Shown one piece after another: positions 15,839 to 24,291 of a stretch of 64,000 nt of DNA. Source of the stretch: an uncultured Alkalilimnicola sp. (GTDB taxonomy: Bacteria; Pseudomonadota; Gammaproteobacteria; Nitrococcales; AK92); assembly GCA_937951875.1 (NCBI GenBank), contig CALGAN010000035.1:15151-79150 (forward strand), written 5' to 3'. A program made the position numbers and the translations under genes. Positions within the stretch are counted from its first letter, which is position 1. Each line of letters begins with the position of its first letter. The notes below the pieces were generated by a model. It ran no database searches and had not been told where the DNA came from. It saw nothing but the letters and a program-made list of their open reading frames with translations.

Positions 15839-17356
15839 TCAATAAGCGTTTCTATCCCGAAACATCATGAGCGCCGTCCGGACGATGATCCGGATGTCCA
15901 GCCACACCGACCAGTTGCGCAGGTAATCCAGGTCGTAGGCGATCCGCCGCTCCATCTTCTCCAGCGTATCGGTCTCGCCGCGAAGGCCGTTGACCTGGGC
16001 CCAGCCGGTGATGCCGGGCCGGGCCTTGTGGCGGATCATGTAGCCCTTGATGAGCTTGCGGTACAGCTCGTTGTGCGCGGTGGCGTGCGGCCGCGGCCCG
16101 ACGATGCTCATACGCCCCTGCAGCACATTGATGAACTGGGGCAGCTCGTCGAGCGAGGTGGCGCGCAGGAAGCCGCCGATCGGCGTCAGACGTTGGTCGT
16201 TGCGGACCGCCTGGCGGACATCGTCGCCGTCTTCGGTGACGGTCATGCTGCGGAACTTGTAGACGACGATCTCGCGCCCGTCGAGACCGTAGCGGCGCTG
16301 CTTGAAGATCACCGGACCGGGCGAGGTGACCTTCACGGCGACGGCGATGGCCAGCATCACCGGCCAGATCATGCTGAGGATCAGCAACGCCAGCACGACG
16401 TCGGTGACGCGCTTGGCGATGCCGCTATACCCCTCGAACGGCGAATCGCATACCGAAATCACCGGTATGCCGCCGACGTGATCGAAGCGCGCCTGGATCA
16501 GGTCGAACACGAACATGTCGGGCACGAAGAACACCGACGCCGTCGTGTCGCGCAGCGAGTCCAGCAGGCTGACGATGCGCGGCTGCGAGGTCATCGGCAG
16601 GGTGATATATATCGATTTGATGTCGTGGGCGCGCACGTACTCGGCCACATCGGCCAGCGTGCCCAGCATTTCGGCCGGGTCGACGCCGGTGCGGCTGACC
16701 GGACGATCGTCGAAATAGCCGACGAACTCCAGCCCGGTGAGCTCGCGGTCCCTCATCGCCGCCGCCAGCGACCGGCCGATGCGGGTAGTGCCGACGATCA
16801 CGGCCTTGCGCCGGCCGTCGCTGGCGCGGCGCGACAGGCGCAGCAGCCAGCAGGCGCAGGCGTGGAAGCCGATCAGGACCAGCGGCGTCAGCACGGCCCA
16901 CCAGACGATCAGCCAAATGTCGAGCAGCTGGCCGGTGCCGGAAACCTGGCCGATGCCGACCATGATGCCTAGCAGCGCCAGCCAGCGACCGATAAATGCG
17001 GCAATTTGCTTATACGGCGCGGTACGGCCTAGAAAGAGCGTCGTTCCGTCGAGGATATAACCGGCCAGCAGAAAAGCGACGACGCCGGCCACGAATTCGA
17101 ACCCGGATACGTCGCCGTGACGCAGGTACGCCAATGCGAAAAGCATCAGCGCCACCGCCAGCGGATCGATGACCGTCTTGAATAGAACGAACAGCGGCGA
17201 CGTGCGTTCCAGCGCCCCCAGCCGCGGCCCCAACAGCGAAGTCCAGGGCACACGGATCGCCGGCGAGTCGCCGTCGCCCCGCCGCTCGTCCCTCTCCCGA
17301 GAATCCTTGCCCGCTTGTCGATCCCTGCCGGTGGCCTGCTCCACGCTCACATCCAT
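15839..17356 (-). CDS. undecaprenyl-phosphate sugar phosphotransferase (WcaJ/PssY type)
   Basis: The 505-residue protein starts EPS synthesis by moving a sugar phosphate onto undecaprenyl phosphate. The N-terminal half has about five membrane segments and a CoA-binding-like fold (KAVIVGTTRIGRSL). The C-terminal half is the bacterial sugar transferase domain with KRVTDVVLALLILS, VYKFRSM, TSLDELPQFINVLQG and SIVGPRPHA, then RHKARPGITGWAQVNGLRG. The length and layout match WcaJ-type glucose-1-phosphate transferases. A GTG at 17434 would add 26 residues but lacks a ribosome site; the ATG at 17356 has AGGA upstream. It is the most upstream gene of the locus and is followed by a 223-base gap holding the promoter area of the VPLPA gene. 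Confidence 0.9.
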   Translation of the reverse strand: MDVSVEQATGRDRQAGKDSRERDERRGDGDSPAIRVPWTSLLGPRLGALERTSPLFVLFKTVIDPLAVALMLFALAYLRHGDVSGFEFVAGVVAFLLAGYILDGTTLFLGRTAPYKQIAAFIGRWLALLGIMVGIGQVSGTGQLLDIWLIVWWAVLTPLVLIGFHACACWLLRLSRRASDGRRKAVIVGTTRIGRSLAAAMRDRELTGLEFVGYFDDRPVSRTGVDPAEMLGTLADVAEYVRAHDIKSIYITLPMTSQPRIVSLLDSLRDTTASVFFVPDMFVFDLIQARFDHVGGIPVISVCDSPFEGYSGIAKRVTDVVLALLILSMIWPVMLAIAVAVKVTSPGPVIFKQRRYGLDGREIVVYKFRSMTVTEDGDDVRQAVRNDQRLTPIGGFLRATSLDELPQFINVLQGRMSIVGPRPHATAHNELYRKLIKGYMIRHKARPGITGWAQVNGLRGETDTLEKMERRIAYDLDYLRNWSVWLDIRIIVRTALMMFRDRNAY

Positions 17357-17815
17357 ATGCCGACGTCCTGCCAGTGATCCGCGCTGCGCCGTCCCTTGCG
17401 CCGATCTGGGCGGAACTTCCTTCCGCCCGCGCACCGCGCTGAAATATTACAGCTACTACAAGGTATTCTGAATCGCTTTTAATTACGCCACGTATTTTAT
17501 CTAATCGCCAGCCCCGTGCGTACCGAACGGCGCTCATTTTGCGGCGAGCGCGGACATATTCACATTAATTGTTTATTATTATTTAATAATAAACATTCGG
17601 TTCTTGCGCCGTAGAGCCTGATCGAGCACGGCACGCACCATCCGCGGATCGCGGAGTATCGATACGCGCCTTCGGTCGCCGAGCCGTGAGGCGGAAACGG
17701 GGAATCCGGGGCGGCGGCTAGGACTGACCAGACCTGAAGGCGGCGAAGCGAACGCTTCCGAGCCGGAAAATAAAAACGCCCTGTTCCTGACCGGAACAGG
17801 GCGCTCATCTGAAAC
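17357..17815. other. upstream region of EPS locus
   Basis: This 459-base gap lies between the WcaJ-type gene and the tRNA, both on the minus strand. It includes the tRNA terminator (17771-17803) and an AT-rich segment at about 17445-17600, where the EPS promoter is expected. No clear -35/-10 pair or operator could be named. A minus-strand open frame at 17560-17808 overlaps the terminator and looks non-coding. Confidence 0.5.
17771..17803 (-). terminator. intrinsic terminator of tRNA-fMet
   Basis: On the minus strand an eleven-base-pair stem (CGCCCTGTTCC pairing with GGAACAGGGCG, arms at 17777-17787 and 17793-17803) is followed directly by five T residues. It starts 13 bases after the tRNA 3' end. 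Confidence 0.9.
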
Positions 17816-17892
<77 letters not shown>

Positions 17893-17906
17893 ACTGGAGT
17901 GCCGAT

Positions 17907-17935
17907 AATGTACGGCAAGCGAGGTCGTGATGCAA
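17907..17935 (-). promoter_or_regulatory. sigma-70-like promoter of tRNA-fMet
   Basis: On the minus strand TTGCAT (17930-17935) and TACATT (17907-17912) are separated by exactly 17 bases. A GC-rich discriminator follows before the tRNA 5' end at 17892. Position and spacing support a stable-RNA promoter, although the -35 match is modest. Confidence 0.55.
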
Positions 17936-18341
17936 GCCCCCTCCCCATCGAGCCGTCCGCGCCAACGGCCACGCGCCGCGCCTACGGACAACCGACCTGG
18001 CCGGGCGAGCGGACGACGGCCACCCACGGGAGGTGGCCTTATCCACATCTCGCAACGCTCGTCTCACGCCGCTCCGGTTCCTCATCGAGACACCACACAA
18101 CAACGTAACGCATTGTTTTTATTGGGCAACCATTCCATGCTCAAACTGTCGCCAGAATGAGACCGGGCCAAGCGGGACGCGGATTTGCGAGGCGTATCCA
18201 GGGATTGCTCACAGACTTATCCACAGGTTTTGTGGACAACCGACGATCGCATCGTCCACTCAACCACTTGCCTCATTCTGATAAACCGCTATGCCAACTC
18301 TGGTCGCCAAGCGCTGTCAGCGGTGTTCATGTTGCCCCCGC
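17936..18341. other. intergenic region with DnaA-box cluster
   Basis: About 400 bases lie between the tRNA promoter and the DUF6933-type gene. They hold two exact TTATCCACA boxes on the plus strand (18039-18047 and 18217-18225) and one near match, TTGTCCACA, on the minus strand (18231-18239). The last two form an inverted pair five bases apart. No coding frame with a convincing ribosome site was seen. No dnaA, dnaN or gidA gene is nearby, so an origin is not claimed. Confidence 0.55.
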
Positions 18342-18845
18342 TCACAGCGCCTCGATGCACTCCGCCATGCGCAGCTGCGGAAAGAACCGCTCGCCGTGGA
18401 CGGTCACCGGCCGCTGGTTGAGCCAGAGCGACACGGCCACCGGGTCCAGCGCCAGCGAGTCCAGACTCTGCTCCAGCACGTCTTTCAGATCCTGCTGCGC
18501 CACGCGGATCGTCGCCATCACCGAACGGTCGGTGCCGCGCACGCAGCGCATCGCCCCCAGCGCCAGCTCCACCCGCCGCAACCGCGCCAGGTCCGTGCCG
18601 TCGGCTTCCAGCACGGCCAGATACAGCATGCGGTGCCAATGGCGCAGCGCGAGCAGCTGCTCCTTGCGCACGCCCGGCAGGAACAGCAGATAACGGCTGG
18701 CGTTGTGGCAGAGCAGGACACATTGGCGGCGGCCGAAGCGGAATAGATGCCCATGCCAGCTGCCGAGCGGGCTGAGCTCCTCCAGCGGCGGATCCGCCAC
18801 GTCCGGCAGGCGCTCGGCCAGCGACCGGCTACAGTAGAGAATCAT
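18342..18845 (-). CDS. DUF6933-like protein
   Basis: The 167-residue protein resembles a widespread small family of unknown function (DUF6933). Supporting pieces are the opening MILYCSRSLAERL, a central GSWHGHLFRFGRRQCVLLCHNASRYLLFLPG (read here as separate blocks GSWHGHLF and LCHNASRYLLFL), and SLNQRP-like residues SLWLNQRP near the end. No signal peptide, membrane segment or catalytic signature is present, so a cytoplasmic role is likely. Its upstream neighbour is a divergent SDR gene 187 bases away. The downstream side faces the DnaA-box region. Assignment rests on recollection of the family pattern and is tentative. Confidence 0.6.
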   Translation of the reverse strand: MILYCSRSLAERLPDVADPPLEELSPLGSWHGHLFRFGRRQCVLLCHNASRYLLFLPGVRKEQLLALRHWHRMLYLAVLEADGTDLARLRRVELALGAMRCVRGTDRSVMATIRVAQQDLKDVLEQSLDSLALDPVAVSLWLNQRPVTVHGERFFPQLRMAECIEAL

Positions 18846-19032
18846 GTCCCTGACCGTCCTTCGACTCGATCCTTCCCGGTAATGCTAGCCGGTCGCGTCC
18901 GGGATCAAACGCCGCGCCGAGCACTTTATTCGCCGTCGACCGATACACAGCCCGCCATATCCCCTACACTGGACGCGGCCGTCCGACGACGGCCATTCAC
19001 GCACACAACGAACTCGACACCAGGAGGAAGCA

Positions 19033-19839
19033 ATGGGGACTCGGCTCCAAGGCAAAGTGGCGATCATCACCGGCGGCACCAGCGGCATCGGCGAGGCGAC
19101 GGCTCGCAAGTTCGTGGCCGAGGGCGCCTCGGTCGTGATCGCCGGGCGCAACGCCGACAAGGGCGAACAGCTAGCGCGCGAGCTGGGCGCGCAGGCCATG
19201 TTCCATCGCACCGACGTGACCCGCGAGGCCGACATCGCCGCGCTGGTCGACGCCACCGTGGCCCGCTTCGGCCGGCTGGACTGCCTGTTCAATAACGCCG
19301 GCGGCCCGGATCGCGGAACGCTCGAGACCGCCACCGAGGAGGATTTCGACTACACCATGCGGCTGCTCGCCGGCAGCGTGGTGTTCGGCATCAAGCACGC
19401 CGCGCGGGTGATGAAGGCTCAGGGCGGCGGCAGCATCATCAACAACTCCAGCATCGCCGCGCACCGCACCGGCCAGGGCGGCTACCTGTACTCGGCGGCC
19501 AAGGCCGCGGTCAGCCACATCACCCGCCTGGCCGGCCTGCAGCTGGGACCGCACGGCATCCGCGTCAACGCCATCTCGCCGGGCGCCATCGCCACGCCGA
19601 TCTTCTGGGGCGGCTCGGCCCGCGCCAGCACCCTCAGCGAGGAGGAGAACCAGCAGAAGCTGGCCAAGCTGGAGCGCAACCTGGCCCGCGCCACGCCCAC
19701 GCCGCGCGCCGGCCTGGCCGACGACATCGCCAACGCCGCGCTGTTCCTGGCCAGCGACGAGGCGAGCTTCATCAACTGCCACGACCTGGTGGTGGACGGC
19801 GGCCGCATCGCCATGTTCAACGAAAAGCCGGCCGGCTGA
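19033..19839 (+). CDS. short-chain dehydrogenase/reductase (SDR)
   Basis: The 268-residue protein is a classical SDR. It has the cofactor motif TGGTSGIG (residues 13-20), NNAG, a serine in INNSS, and the catalytic Tyr153 and Lys157 in YSAAK. The Arg after the glycine motif (VIAGRNADKG) is compatible with NADP or NAD. The substrate cannot be deduced; close relatives are annotated as glucose or cyclohexanol dehydrogenases. A strong AGGAGG-like ribosome site precedes the ATG. It is followed 57 bases later by an AhpD-like gene on the same strand, and the two may form a small operon. Confidence 0.9.
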   Translation: MGTRLQGKVAIITGGTSGIGEATARKFVAEGASVVIAGRNADKGEQLARELGAQAMFHRTDVTREADIAALVDATVARFGRLDCLFNNAGGPDRGTLETATEEDFDYTMRLLAGSVVFGIKHAARVMKAQGGGSIINNSSIAAHRTGQGGYLYSAAKAAVSHITRLAGLQLGPHGIRVNAISPGAIATPIFWGGSARASTLSEEENQQKLAKLERNLARATPTPRAGLADDIANAALFLASDEASFINCHDLVVDGGRIAMFNEKPAG

Positions 19840-19896
19840 GCCACGGCAGCGCGGATCTCGGAAGAGCGTTACAACCGATAACGACAAGGTATCGCT

Positions 19897-20475
19897 ATGA
19901 GCAATCCGTCGATCAGCCGTTTCCGGGTGGCGGCGTTGACCGACCTGCCGGAGGATCTCCGCGCCAGGATTCTCGCCATCCAGGAGAAAACCGGCTTCGT
20001 GCCCAACGTGTTCCTGGCGCTGGCCCACCGGCCGGCGGAACTGCGGGCGTTCTTCGACTATCACGATGCCCTGATGGAGCGCGCTGGCGGCCTGACCAAG
20101 GCCGAGCGCGAGATGATCGTGGTCGCCACCTCCGGCGCCAACAACTGCCAGTACTGCGTGGTGGCGCACGGCGCGATCCTGCGCATCCGCGCCAAGAATC
20201 CGTTGCTGGCCGATCAAGTCGCCATCAACTACCGCAAGGCCGACATCACCCCGCGCCAGCGGGCGATGCTGGACTTCGCCATGAAGGTGGCGTTGCGCTC
20301 CCAGGAGATCGACGACCGGGATCTCGCCGCGCTGCGCGAGCATGGCTTCAGCGACGACGACATCTGGGATATCGGCGCCATCGCCGCCTTCTTCGCCATG
20401 AGCAACCGCCTGGCGAACATGGCGTCGATCCGGCCCAACGACGAGTTCTATCTGATGGGGCGGCTGCCCCGCTAG
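19897..20475 (+). CDS. peroxidase-related carboxymuconolactone decarboxylase-family (AhpD-like) protein
   Basis: The 192-residue protein has the AhpD-type redox motif with Cys84-x2-Cys87 and His91 (NCQYCVVAHGA), preceded by an acidic residue in KAEREM. Members of this subgroup (peroxidase-related enzymes) are thought to act in peroxide or disulfide reduction; no direct substrate is visible here. It is all-helical in appearance and lacks a signal peptide. It lies downstream of an SDR gene and converges with the NUDIX-MBL gene. A GC-rich hairpin near 20509-20525 between the two convergent stops could act as a weak shared terminator. Confidence 0.88.
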   Translation: MSNPSISRFRVAALTDLPEDLRARILAIQEKTGFVPNVFLALAHRPAELRAFFDYHDALMERAGGLTKAEREMIVVATSGANNCQYCVVAHGAILRIRAKNPLLADQVAINYRKADITPRQRAMLDFAMKVALRSQEIDDRDLAALREHGFSDDDIWDIGAIAAFFAMSNRLANMASIRPNDEFYLMGRLPR

Positions 20476-20539
20476 AACTCCCTGCCTGCCCACGCGGTCG
20501 CGCCGCGCCCGGCCCTCAGGCCGGGTGCGGCCGGTCCGC

Positions 20540-22183
20540 TCAGCCCTCGACGTAGGCCCAGATTTCGTCCTGGCGCCGCGCCCATCCCTCCTGCTCCAGC
20601 TTGAGCAAATGCGCCAGCAGCGAACGCGCCGCCAAGGGATGCACCGCCGGCGGCACGTCGTCGTAGGCCAGCGGCACCAGCTCCGCGATCGTGCCCCGCG
20701 CGCGGCTGCGCAGCGCCTGCAGCACCTTGGCCTCGCGCGCCAGGCGATGCGACACCAGGCGGTCGATCACCGCGTACGGCTCGTCCATCAGGAAGCCATG
20801 GGCCGGCGCCAGGTAGGCGATCTCCAGGTCGTGCAGCGCCATCAGGGAATCGAGGTAGGCGCGCATATCGCCGTCCGGCGGGCTGATCACCACCGTCGAG
20901 CCCTGCATGATGTGGTCGCCGGTGAACAGCATCCCCTCCTCCTCCAGCAGATAGCAGAGATGATTGGAGGCATGGCCGGGGGTATGGATCGCCCGCAGGG
21001 TATAGTCGCCGATGGTCAGCCGCTCGCCGTGGCCGAGCACCCGGTCGGGGCGGAAGCTCTGGTCCTGCGACGGGTACGGCGGCGGCGGCATGCCCAGCAC
21101 TTCGGCGCCGGTGGCGGCCTTGAGCCGGGCCGCGCCGGGCGAATGATCCATGTGCGTGTGGGTGACCAGGATCCAGCGCACCCGCCCGCCGCAGGCCTGC
21201 AGTAGGGCCTGCAGATGGCGGTCGTCGTCCGGACCGGGATCGATCACCGCCAGCTCGTCACCGTCGCCGATCAGATAGGTATTCGTGCCAGGGCCGGTCA
21301 TGAAGCCGGGATTGGGCGCGGTCAGGCGCCGCACCCGCGGCGACAGGCGCGTGACCACGCCCGGCACGATCTCATAGGCGGCGCTGCCGGTGTTGTCCGG
21401 ATCGAGCTTGGCCAGCTCGGCGTACACTGGATCGCCTTTGTGGAACACCCGCGGCCCGTCGCGGCCGATGCCGGTGCGCGGCAGGTTGACGACCACCGGC
21501 CGCGGCGCGCGCAGGTGGCGCATCAACGCCTCGGTGCTGTCGAACCCGACCAGGGTCTTGATGGTGCGGATGGTCGGCGAGCTCAGCGGCAGCTCGCCGC
21601 GGCGATGCCGCTCCAGCGCCTGTTCCGGGCTGATCCACAGGTGCGCCACCGTCTCCTTGCCGTCATGGCAGCCGAGTTGATCGGCCGGCGCCGTGGCCAC
21701 GAAAAAGCGCGTGTCGTAGCGGCGCGGCGGCCCGGGCGGGGTGATCCAGTGCGCCAGATACGCCAGCCTATCCAGCGCCAGACGCAGGCCGTACTGGCGG
21801 CACAGGTCGGCCAGACTCAGCTCGCCGGCGCACAGGCGGGCGCGCAGCTCGGCGTAGTCGAGCGGCCGGCCGTGCTCGGATTCGGCCAGCAGCAGCCCGG
21901 CCTCCTCGAAGCACTCCCGCACCGCCGCCACCAGGTAGCTCAAACCGCCGCGCTCCAGCCCCAGCAGCCGGCTGGCGGCGGCGTCGTCCAGCCCGCGGCA
22001 GTAAGCGTGCAGCTCTTCGGAAGCGTCGGCGGGGTCGACCGCGCCGCCGGGAAAAACGTAAACCCCGGGCATGAACACCGCGGTGTGCGTCCGCTGCAGC
22101 ATGAAGATCTCGATGCCGTCAGCGGCATCCCGGGCGAGGATCAGGGTCGCCGCCGGGCGGGGAACCAGTGTCGTTTCGGCCAT
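20540..22183 (-). CDS. NUDIX hydrolase fused to metallo-beta-lactamase-fold hydrolase
   Basis: The 547-residue protein joins two enzymes. The N-terminal 230 residues are a NUDIX domain with FPGGAVDP and the Nudix-box core RECFEEAG (89-96). The glutamate helix is separated from the glycine loop by an insertion of about 35 residues. The C-terminal domain is a metallo-beta-lactamase fold with THTHMDH near residue 340, then HTPGHAS and a TGDH metal ligand, similar to LACTB2/RNase-like hydrolases. The NUDIX part would cleave a nucleoside-diphosphate-linked substrate and the MBL part a thioester, ester or RNA. The start at 22183 is chosen from the family-like MAETTLVPRPAATL opening; an upstream ATG at 22255 adds an unconserved stretch. 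Confidence 0.85.
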   Translation of the reverse strand: MAETTLVPRPAATLILARDAADGIEIFMLQRTHTAVFMPGVYVFPGGAVDPADASEELHAYCRGLDDAAASRLLGLERGGLSYLVAAVRECFEEAGLLLAESEHGRPLDYAELRARLCAGELSLADLCRQYGLRLALDRLAYLAHWITPPGPPRRYDTRFFVATAPADQLGCHDGKETVAHLWISPEQALERHRRGELPLSSPTIRTIKTLVGFDSTEALMRHLRAPRPVVVNLPRTGIGRDGPRVFHKGDPVYAELAKLDPDNTGSAAYEIVPGVVTRLSPRVRRLTAPNPGFMTGPGTNTYLIGDGDELAVIDPGPDDDRHLQALLQACGGRVRWILVTHTHMDHSPGAARLKAATGAEVLGMPPPPYPSQDQSFRPDRVLGHGERLTIGDYTLRAIHTPGHASNHLCYLLEEEGMLFTGDHIMQGSTVVISPPDGDMRAYLDSLMALHDLEIAYLAPAHGFLMDEPYAVIDRLVSHRLAREAKVLQALRSRARGTIAELVPLAYDDVPPAVHPLAARSLLAHLLKLEQEGWARRQDEIWAYVEG

Positions 22184-22414
22184 CTCGGGCTCTCTTTGGC
22201 TAGGTTTCGGGCTCTCTCCTCGGCAACTTTCCAACCGCGCGCCGACGCCGATCAATCGCCGTCATCCTTGGAGCGCGCGACCGAAAAACCGCTCCCAATG
22301 GCACCACATTCGGCGCGCGGACGAAACCCCCGCCCCCGCCGCGCCATTGGATTTTGCCCGTATCGCACCGAAGTCGTTGCCATAGGCAACGTCCATGGAG
22401 ACCAGGAGCAGCGC

Positions 22415-22633
22415 ATGAACGGACACGGCGATAGAGTGCGCCCGCGCCGACCGGCGCCCGGCAGCCGCCCCAGCCTCAAGGCGTTCCTGCCCTTTCTGGC
22501 GCTGGGCGTGGTGATCCTGCTGGCGCTCATCTGGATCTTTTTCCTCGGCCCGGCCGGCCGCAGCGGCACCCCGCCCGCGGACGACGGCGCGACGGCAACG
22601 GAACGGCTGGACACGCCCGCCCCGCGCGGCTGA
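22415..22633 (+). CDS. small single-pass membrane protein, unknown function
   Basis: The 72-residue protein starts at ATG 22415 after an AGGAG ribosome site. It has a basic N-terminus (about residues 1-22), one strong hydrophobic helix (about 24-45, rich in Leu, Ile and Val) and an acidic Pro/Ala/Thr tail. The basic side should stay in the cytoplasm. No family is recognised. It is divergent from the NUDIX-MBL gene and lies 163 bases upstream of the catalase gene. Confidence 0.6.
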   Translation: MNGHGDRVRPRRPAPGSRPSLKAFLPFLALGVVILLALIWIFFLGPAGRSGTPPADDGATATERLDTPAPRG

Positions 22634-22679
22634 AACATGTCCGTCGCTAGCGGCGGCGCGCCGTCGCTTTGCCCCATCC

Positions 22680-22716
22680 ATAGCGAAATACTATCGATCC
22701 AATTCCATCAATCGAT
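22680..22716 (+). promoter_or_regulatory. candidate OxyR-binding site upstream of catalase
   Basis: ATAG-N7-CTAT (22680-22694) is followed after seven bases by ATTC-N7-CGAT (22702-22716). The four elements keep the exact spacing of the tandem OxyR consensus, with a perfect first half-site and a degenerate second. It lies about 80 bases upstream of the catalase start codon. The inner consensus T and A positions are not matched. Confidence 0.45.
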
Positions 22717-22796
22717 TTTCCCTAAATAGGTGCGCCCGTCATAGTTAGCTCACCACTAACGTGCTGATATAGCCGCCGCCTCCAAGGAGAAAATCC

Positions 22797-24263
22797 ATGA
22801 CCCCACGCCCGACCCTCACCACAGAAGCTGGGGCTCCGGTCGCCGACAATCAGCACTCGCAAACCGCCGGTGCCGGCGGCCCGGTGTTGCTGCAGGACGC
22901 CTATCTCATCGAAAAGCTGGCGCGGTTCAATCGCGAGCGCATTCCCGAACGGGTGGTGCACGCGGTCGGCACCGGCGCTTACGGCTATTTCGAGGTGACC
23001 AACCCGGACGTTTCCCGTTGGACCCGCATGAAAGTGTTCGAGCGGTCGGGCAAGCGCACCGACGTGTTCGTGCGCTTCTCCACCGTGGCCGGCTCGCGCG
23101 GCGCGGCCGACACCGCGCGCGATCCACGCGGCTTCGCGGTGAAGTTCTACACCGAGGACGGCAACTGGGATCTGGTCGGCAACAACACACCGACCTTCTT
23201 CATCCGGGACGGCATCAAGTTCCCCGATTTCATCCACTCGCAAAAGCCCGATCCGTTCAGCAACCGCCAGGAGCCGAACAACGTCTGGGACTTCTTCGCC
23301 AATTCCCCGGAAGCCACTCATCAGTTCACCTGGCTGTTCGGCGACCGCGGCATCCCGGCCTCCTACCGGCACATGGACGGTTTCGGCTCGCACACCTTCC
23401 AGTGGGTGAACGCCGAGGGCGAGGTGTTCTGGGTGAAGTTCCACTTCAAGGCCAACCAAGGCATCCGCTGCCTCACCAGCGGGGAAGCGGCGCGCTTGGG
23501 CGGCGAGAATCCAACCTATCTGCACGATGACCTCTGCGCAGCCATCGCCCGTGGCGAGTTCCCGTCGTGGACGCTGAAGGTGCAGGTGATGCCGGCGGCC
23601 GACGCGGCCGAGTACCGCTTCAACCCCTTCGACCTGACCAAGGTCTGGTCGCAGAAGGACTATCCGCTGATCGAGATCGGCCGCCTGGTGCTCGACCGAG
23701 TGCCGGACAACTACTTCGCCGAAACCGAGCAGGCGGCCTTCTCGCCGGCCAATTTCGTGCCCGGCATCGGCCCGTCGCCCGATCGGATGCTGCAGGCCCG
23801 GCTGTTCGCCTACGCCGACGCGCAGCGCTATCGGCTGGGTGTGAACCACACGCTGCTGCCGGTGAACGCGCCCAAGGCATCGCGCTACGGCCTGCGCAGC
23901 TACGGCCGGGACGGCGCCATGCGCTTCGACGGCAACTTCGGCGCCGTCGCCAACTACGAGCCGAACAGCGTCGACGGCCCGATCCAAACCGGCGAAGCGC
24001 TCTACAGCGGCTTCGCCCTGGAGGGCAACAGCGGCCACTACGTGCCGGTGCGCCATCGCGACGACGACGACTTCGTTCAGGCCGGAGCGCTGTACCGGCT
24101 CATGGACGAGGCCGCCAAGGAACGGTTGGTGAACAACATCGCCGCCAGCCTGGCGCAGGTGACCATCCCCGGCGTGATCGAGCGCGCCATCGCGCATTTC
24201 ACCCGCGCCGACGCCGACTACGGCCGACGGGTCGCGGCGGCGGTGGCCGCGCGCCGCGGTTAG
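22797..24263 (+). CDS. kat: monofunctional haem catalase
   Basis: The 488-residue protein is a small-subunit (clade 3) catalase that breaks hydrogen peroxide into water and oxygen. The catalytic His55 sits in RVVHAVGTGAYG, followed by FVRFSTVAGSRG and the asparagine region NNTPTFFIRDG. The haem-ligand tyrosine region is FAYADAQRYRLG near residue 345. There is no obvious signal peptide, so it is probably cytoplasmic. An ideal AAGGAG ribosome site precedes the ATG. A candidate OxyR site lies upstream. The ankyrin-repeat gene starts 28 bases downstream, the catalase-AnkB arrangement known from Pseudomonas. The exact paralogue letter (katA or katB) cannot be assigned. Confidence 0.96.
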   Translation: MTPRPTLTTEAGAPVADNQHSQTAGAGGPVLLQDAYLIEKLARFNRERIPERVVHAVGTGAYGYFEVTNPDVSRWTRMKVFERSGKRTDVFVRFSTVAGSRGAADTARDPRGFAVKFYTEDGNWDLVGNNTPTFFIRDGIKFPDFIHSQKPDPFSNRQEPNNVWDFFANSPEATHQFTWLFGDRGIPASYRHMDGFGSHTFQWVNAEGEVFWVKFHFKANQGIRCLTSGEAARLGGENPTYLHDDLCAAIARGEFPSWTLKVQVMPAADAAEYRFNPFDLTKVWSQKDYPLIEIGRLVLDRVPDNYFAETEQAAFSPANFVPGIGPSPDRMLQARLFAYADAQRYRLGVNHTLLPVNAPKASRYGLRSYGRDGAMRFDGNFGAVANYEPNSVDGPIQTGEALYSGFALEGNSGHYVPVRHRDDDDFVQAGALYRLMDEAAKERLVNNIAASLAQVTIPGVIERAIAHFTRADADYGRRVAAAVAARRG

Positions 24264-24291
24264 GCGTCCCTTAGCCAACGATGGCACCGCC

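Noticed and set aside
17560..17808. An 82-residue minus-strand open frame upstream of the EPS locus
   Set aside because: It overlaps the tRNA terminator hairpin, has no ribosome site and its composition is not protein-like.
18039..18239. Chromosomal origin of replication
   Set aside because: Only two exact DnaA boxes plus one near match, no AT-rich unwinding element of note, and no dnaA, dnaN, gidA or rpmH nearby.
20509..20525. Bidirectional terminator between the AhpD-like and NUDIX-MBL genes
   Set aside because: The CCCGGCC/GGCCGGG stem has no T-tract on either strand, so it is mentioned only in the gene entry.
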